Assembly (NCBI GenBank): GCA_035542775.1 | Contig: DATKKX010000189.1 | Span: 1 to 9,939 of the forward strand | From: DATKKX01 sp035542775 | GTDB taxonomy: Bacteria; Planctomycetota; Phycisphaerae; UBA1845; UTPLA1 | Direction of reading: 5' to 3' | DNA length: 9,939 nucleotides | Shown: one piece after another, positions 6,883 to 9,939 of the stretch | Numbering within the stretch: position 1 is the first letter of the stretch | Layout of the letters: every line of letters starts with the position of its first letter | Notes under the pieces: generated by a model | Told to the model about the DNA's origin: nothing | The model's database searches: none | The model's input: the letters and a program-made list of their open reading frames with translations, nothing else | Program-made: the position numbers and the translations under genes

Positions 6883-7027
6883 ATTACGCCGTAAGTGTAA
6901 ATACTATTATGCCGCTAATTGTGCGGGGTATGGCGGAGGGTCGGTCAGATATCCTGCGTATTACTTTGGTATTAAAGCCGATTTGGCGGGACGAAGGGGT
7001 TGACGGCTGGGCTCATATCGGCATAAT
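6883..7027. repeat. Short inverted/direct repeats ATTATGCCG in the recombinase control region
   Basis: ATTACGCCG (6883-6891) and ATTATGCCG (6906-6914) are near-identical direct copies 23 bp apart. CGGCATAAT (7019-7027) is the exact inverse of the second copy. A looser copy, ATTAAAGCCG, lies at 6971-6980. The 200-bp stretch is clearly richer in A+T than its surroundings. Such repeats could be operators for the HTH protein or recognition sites for the recombinase. Confidence 0.6.
7000..7027 (+). promoter_or_regulatory. Sigma70-type promoter of the recombinase operon
   Basis: TTGACG (7000-7005) and CATAAT (7022-7027) are separated by 16 bp and each matches the consensus at 5 of 6 positions. Transcription would start near 7034, giving a ~30-nt leader with AGGAGG (7055-7060) before the ATG at 7066. 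The -10 box lies inside the inverted-repeat copy CGGCATAAT, so a protein bound there would block the promoter. Confidence 0.6.
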
Positions 7028-7065
7028 TATATTAACACTCTATTCCCGGCCGACAGGAGGCACGC

Positions 7066-7542
7066 ATGAACCCGCCACGCGACAGCAAGAGCCGGGCCCT
7101 GCGGAAGCAGGGCGCCCTACACACCAGACCCGAGCATGTCCGCGATCCCCTCTTCCAGCACAGCGATTTCTTCGATCCCCGCGACTTGGTGCTGGTCAAG
7201 TACGAGATGCTGCGCCGCGTACGAGTGGAAGGGCAATCGGTCGCCGCCGCGGCCCGGGCCTTCGGCTTCTCGCGGGTGGCGTTCTACCAAGCCAGGGCCG
7301 CCTATCAGCAGGAGGGTTTACCGGGTCTGCTGCCCCACCGGCGTGGCCCCAAGCAGGCCAGCAAGCTGACAACAGCCGTCCTGGAGTTCATCGATCAGCA
7401 GCGCGCCGCCGACAGCCACCTGCGCGCTCCCGAGTTGGCGCGTTTGATTCGAAAACGCTTGCGGCTCACGGTTCATCCCCGCAGTATCGAGCGGGCCTTG
7501 GCCCGCAGAGCAAAAAAGGGGCGACGCCGCGCATCATCATGA
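7066..7542 (+). CDS. Helix-turn-helix DNA-binding protein of the recombinase operon
   Basis: This is a 158-residue basic protein. Residues ~40-95 form a helix-turn-helix of the type found at the N-terminus of IS transposases (EGQSVAAAARAFGFSRVAFYQ, then GLPGLLPHRRGPK). Residues ~100-145 form a second helical, possibly winged-helix segment (LRAPELARLIRKRL, HPRSIERAL). No catalytic domain is present, so it is probably a DNA-binding partner or repressor of the element. A strong AGGAGG site 5 nt before the ATG fixes the start. Its stop codon overlaps the next start as ATGA (7539-7542), giving translational coupling. An A-AAA-AAG heptamer at codons 149-151 could send some ribosomes into the next frame, producing a 255-residue fusion. 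Confidence 0.85.
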   Translation: MNPPRDSKSRALRKQGALHTRPEHVRDPLFQHSDFFDPRDLVLVKYEMLRRVRVEGQSVAAAARAFGFSRVAFYQARAAYQQEGLPGLLPHRRGPKQASKLTTAVLEFIDQQRAADSHLRAPELARLIRKRLRLTVHPRSIERALARRAKKGRRRASS

Positions 7543-7563
7543 ACTCGGCCACCGAAGGCGGCG
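7491..7563 (+). other. Candidate programmed -1 ribosomal frameshift site
   Basis: The in-frame heptamer A-AAA-AAG (7512-7518) has the X-XXY-YYZ phasing needed for -1 slippage. A six-pair GC-only stem, CGCCGC (7525-7530) with GCGGCG (7558-7563), begins after a 6-nt spacer. A perfect dyad GCGGGCC-TT-GGCCCGC (7491-7506) lies just upstream. The -1 frame is open from here through the ATG at 7539 to the stop at 7830-7832, so slippage would fuse the HTH and 97-residue proteins. IS3-family orfA/orfB junctions use the same heptamer. Confidence 0.5.
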
Positions 7564-7832
7564 ATTGGACGGCGCAGTACGAAGCTCTTCGACGTACCGC
7601 CCTGAACAGGACCGACTCCCCCACCGCGGCCTGGGGACTCAATCTGCTCATGCGGCAAGGCTTGGCCGCCTGGCTGCAGGCCTGTCCAAGACCAGCCGGT
7701 TCCGAGCTCCCCGCTCCGCAGCTCACGCTGTCCCGTGCTCCTCCAGCCGCGCTGCCAGTCCCGCTGTCCAGCCAACTGGTGACCGTTCTGGCCAACATGG
7801 TTTTCACCGCAAGACAGGAGCGCTGGGCATGA
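7539..7832 (+). CDS. Small 97-residue protein coupled to the recombinase
   Basis: I know no function for this protein. It has a WTAQYEALRRTAL segment (residues ~10-22) and GLNLLMRQGLAAWLQA (~33-48), then a proline-rich tail. This pattern resembles small proteins encoded next to recombinases of this element type, though I am recalling that rather than testing it. Its ATG overlaps the HTH stop and its own TGA overlaps the recombinase ATG (7829-7832), so it sits in a tightly coupled operon. It has no good ribosome binding site of its own (AAGGGG is ~18 nt upstream). It is therefore translated either by reinitiation or by -1 frameshifting from the HTH gene. It may be an accessory DNA-binding or recombinase-partner subunit; that is inference only. 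Confidence 0.7.
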   Translation: MNSATEGGDWTAQYEALRRTALNRTDSPTAAWGLNLLMRQGLAAWLQACPRPAGSELPAPQLTLSRAPPAALPVPLSSQLVTVLANMVFTARQERWA

Positions 7833-9928
7833 TCACCGCCAACGATCCGCGGCAGAAGGTGCGGGCGGAGCACCTGCAACGCGACGCCTACCTGTATATC
7901 CGCCAATCCACATTGCAGCAGGTTTTCCACAACACTGAGAGCACCCAGCGGCAGTACGACCTCAAGCAGCGCGCGATCGCGCTGGGCTGGTCGACTGACC
8001 ACGTGCACATCATCGACGGCGACCAGGGCCAGTCCGGCGCCTCGGCCGCCGACCGCGAGGGCTTTCAGAAGTTGGTCGCCGAGGTGGGCCTGGGACACGC
8101 CGGCATCGTGCTGGGGTTGGAAGTATCCCGGCTGGCCCGTAATTGCTCCGACTGGCACCGGCTGCTGGAGATCTGCGGCCTGACCGACACGCTAATCCTG
8201 GACGAGGATGGCCTGTACGACCCGAGCAGTTTCAACGATCGGTTGCTGCTTGGCCTGAAGGGCACGATGAGCGAGGCGGAACTGCACGTGCTCCGCGCTC
8301 GGCTGCAGGGTGGTAGCCGTAACAAGGCACAGCGGGGCGAGTTGCGCTTCGCCTTGCCGGTCGGCCTGATCTACGATCCGCAGGGCCGGCTGGTCCTGGA
8401 TCCCGACCAGCAGGTCCAGCAAGCCCTGCGTACGTTCTTCCAGGTCTACGAACGACAAGGCACGGCCCGAGCCGTCGTGAAGTACTTCGCCCAAAATCAG
8501 TTGAGCTTCCCACGCCGCCTGCGAGGTGGCATCAACAAGGGGCAGTTGGTCTGGGGGCCGCTGGGCCACTCGCGGAGCCTCCAGGTGCTGCGCAACCCAC
8601 GTTACGCCGGGGCCTATGTCTTCGGCCGTACCAAGGCCTGCCGGCGACCGACCGGACGGGGTGGCTACAAACCCCAGCCGCAGGAGAAGTGGCACACCCT
8701 GATCCTCGATGCCCATCCCGGATACATCAGTTGGCAGCAGTACCAGGATCACTTGCAGATGCTGCACGCCTGTGGTCGCGCTCATGGGCAGGATCGCCGG
8801 CACAGCCCACCCGGGCAAGGTCCATCGCTATTACAGGGACTGGTAGTCTGCGGGGTCTGCGGCCGACGCATGACCGTGAGGTACCACCGTCGTGCAGCGA
8901 CGCTAGTGCCGGATTACATGTGCCAACACGAGAGTATCGAGCACGGTCAGGCGCTCTGCCAGCAGGTCCCCGGGGCCGGAATCGACGAGGCCGTGGGTAA
9001 ACTGTTGCTGGAGCTGGTGCAGCCAGTTACGTTGGAATTGGCCTTTGCCGTGCAAGCTGAATTGCAGACTCGGCTGGAGGAAGTCGGGCGTTTGCGGCGG
9101 CAGCAGGTGGAGCGCGCCCAGTATGAGGTGGACATCGCCCGCAACCGCTTCATGCAGGTAGATCCCAACAATCGGCTAGTCGCCGCCGCCCTGGAGGCCG
9201 ATTGGAATGAAAAACTTCGAGCTCTGGCCACCGCGCAGGAGCAATACGAACAGCAGCGGCAGAGGGACCAGATAAGCCTGGATGATGCCAGCCGACAGCA
9301 GGTGTTGGCGCTGGCCCGCGACCTGCCGCGGCTCTGGCGTGATCCCCATACCAGCGACCAGGATCGCAAACGAATGGTACGCCTGCTGATCGAGGACGTG
9401 ACGTTGACGAAGCCGGATCAGATCAAGGTCCAGATCCGACTGAAGGGCGGCGCCACCCGGACGCTCTTGGTGCCATTGCCCCTCAACGCACCCCAGCTGC
9501 GCGCCACCAATCCGGAAGTGGTACGCCGGATCGACCAACTCCTAGACGATTACACCGAAGCCGCCATCGCGGCCGAATTGAACCGTTGCGGGTACCGCAC
9601 CGGGACCAAGTTGGAATTCACGGGCCATCTGGTTGGACGGATTCGGTACAATTACGGGCTGAAGCCGCGTCAGGAACGGCTGCGAGCCGGAGGTCTGTTG
9701 ACTGCCGCGGAGATCGGCGCGCAACTTGGCGTCAAGGCTAAGTGTGTGGGCGTCTGGAGGCGCCGTGGCCTGCTGCGTGCCGAACCGTACAATGACCACA
9801 ATGAGTACCTGTATGAGCCCGTAGGTAAGCACGGCCCGCGAAAACACCACGGCAAGAAGCTATCGGAAAAACAACAATCCCCGGAGTTCTGTGCTCACGC
9901 GACCAATGAGGTGCACCATGAAGCATAA
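7829..9928 (+). CDS. Large serine recombinase
   Basis: This is a 699-residue site-specific recombinase that would move or excise the element. The N-terminal resolvase domain (~18-165) has the nucleophile S27 in YLYIRQS, the GQSGASAADR loop and LEVSRLARN with the active-site arginines. The recombinase domain (~174-270) ends in LRNPRYAGAYVFGRTK. A zinc ribbon is formed by C341, C344, C365 and C377. A coiled-coil (~400-490, rich in E, Q and R) follows, as in large serine integrases. An unusual C-terminal extension (~545-699) has a MerR-like helix-turn-helix (~622-660, LTAAEIGAQLGVKAKCVGVWRRRGLL) and a basic tail. AGGAG (7816-7820) lies 8 nt before the ATG, which overlaps the previous stop; the open frame further upstream is not used. 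All motifs are intact, so it is probably active. Confidence 0.93.
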   Translation: MITANDPRQKVRAEHLQRDAYLYIRQSTLQQVFHNTESTQRQYDLKQRAIALGWSTDHVHIIDGDQGQSGASAADREGFQKLVAEVGLGHAGIVLGLEVSRLARNCSDWHRLLEICGLTDTLILDEDGLYDPSSFNDRLLLGLKGTMSEAELHVLRARLQGGSRNKAQRGELRFALPVGLIYDPQGRLVLDPDQQVQQALRTFFQVYERQGTARAVVKYFAQNQLSFPRRLRGGINKGQLVWGPLGHSRSLQVLRNPRYAGAYVFGRTKACRRPTGRGGYKPQPQEKWHTLILDAHPGYISWQQYQDHLQMLHACGRAHGQDRRHSPPGQGPSLLQGLVVCGVCGRRMTVRYHRRAATLVPDYMCQHESIEHGQALCQQVPGAGIDEAVGKLLLELVQPVTLELAFAVQAELQTRLEEVGRLRRQQVERAQYEVDIARNRFMQVDPNNRLVAAALEADWNEKLRALATAQEQYEQQRQRDQISLDDASRQQVLALARDLPRLWRDPHTSDQDRKRMVRLLIEDVTLTKPDQIKVQIRLKGGATRTLLVPLPLNAPQLRATNPEVVRRIDQLLDDYTEAAIAAELNRCGYRTGTKLEFTGHLVGRIRYNYGLKPRQERLRAGGLLTAAEIGAQLGVKAKCVGVWRRRGLLRAEPYNDHNEYLYEPVGKHGPRKHHGKKLSEKQQSPEFCAHATNEVHHEA

Positions 9929-9939
9929 GCGTTCGCATC
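9918..9939 (+). CDS. Possible start of a further element gene, cut by the window edge
   Basis: An ATG at 9918 begins a +1-shifted frame overlapping the last 11 bases of the recombinase gene. It is preceded by GAGG (9908-9911) at a 6-nt spacing. Only seven codons (MKHKRSH) are visible, so no family can be named. Overlapping starts are the rule in this operon, which supports a real gene. Confidence 0.4.

Larger units (their letters stand above)
6552..9939 (+). mobile_element. Serine-recombinase mobile element (partial, runs off the window)
   Basis: The module consists of a DUF5372 gene, a repeat-bearing control region, and a coupled operon of helix-turn-helix protein, 97-residue protein and large serine recombinase. 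It continues past 9939. The left limit is set where transposase homology stops (6545-6551). True element ends (attachment sites) were not identified. The element proper might begin only at the control region (6857), with the DUF5372 gene left from an adjacent or tandem copy. Confidence 0.6.

Noticed and set aside
7491..7506. Strong GC dyad near the HTH gene end considered as a terminator
   Set aside because: No T-run follows on either strand, and the operon clearly continues. It was kept only as a possible part of the frameshift signal.
6846..7538. Open frame from ATG 6846 leading into the 97-residue protein
   Set aside because: It crosses the promoter region and then the HTH gene in the wrong frame. 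It probably stays open by chance over 6846-7065, and only the stretch after the slippery site may ever be translated.
7565..7828. N-terminal extension of the recombinase by 88 codons
   Set aside because: It overlaps the 97-residue gene out of frame, and AGGAG plus the ATGA overlap fix the start at 7829, just before the resolvase domain.
8192..8818. Minus-strand open frame of 208 codons opposite the recombinase
   Set aside because: It is a shadow of the recombinase codon pattern with no motif or ribosome binding site.

Overview
The window is GC-rich DNA, most likely from a member of the Planctomycetota (Phycisphaerae-like or an uncultured relative). This is inferred from the style of the exported proteins: kelch-type repeats with the DTWEWDG signature, paired D-x-N-x-N-G-I-L-D-S-C-E calcium-binding repeats, and a C-terminal Cys-Gly / short hydrophobic / Arg-rich tail. 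No rRNA or other taxonomic marker is present, so the assignment is tentative.

Left part (1-5881): four cell-envelope or secreted proteins. A signal peptide peptidase of the SppA type (minus strand, cut by the window edge) diverges from a lipoprotein zinc aminopeptidase of family M28 (plus). The M28 gene converges on a lipoprotein alpha/beta hydrolase (minus). Next comes a large secreted kelch/Ig-like/calcium-repeat protein (minus) with a perfect TATAAT box and a good ribosome binding site. These look like ordinary chromosomal genes, each with its own spacing, and nothing suggests a single operon.

Middle (5882-6551): a gene-poor junction. It contains a truncated DDE transposase (only the C-terminal ~93 codons, minus strand) with what looks like its own intrinsic terminator.

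Right part (6552-9939, open at the window end): a mobile-element module. A DUF5372 (Y4bD/Y4pK-like) gene abuts the transposase remnant and even borrows its start codon from it. After an AT-richer 200-bp control region with short inverted repeats and a good sigma70-type promoter comes a tight three-gene operon: a helix-turn-helix protein, a 97-residue protein, and a 699-residue large serine recombinase. Both internal junctions are ATGA overlaps. A further reading frame starts inside the end of the recombinase gene and runs off the window.

Two points deserve most attention. One copy of the repeat ATTATGCCG / CGGCATAAT coincides with the -10 box of the recombinase operon, which suggests an autoregulatory operator or a recombinase recognition site. 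The other is a slippery heptamer A-AAA-AAG near the end of the helix-turn-helix gene. It has a GC-only stem 6 nt downstream and lies in exactly the register that a -1 frameshift would need to fuse this protein to the 97-residue one.
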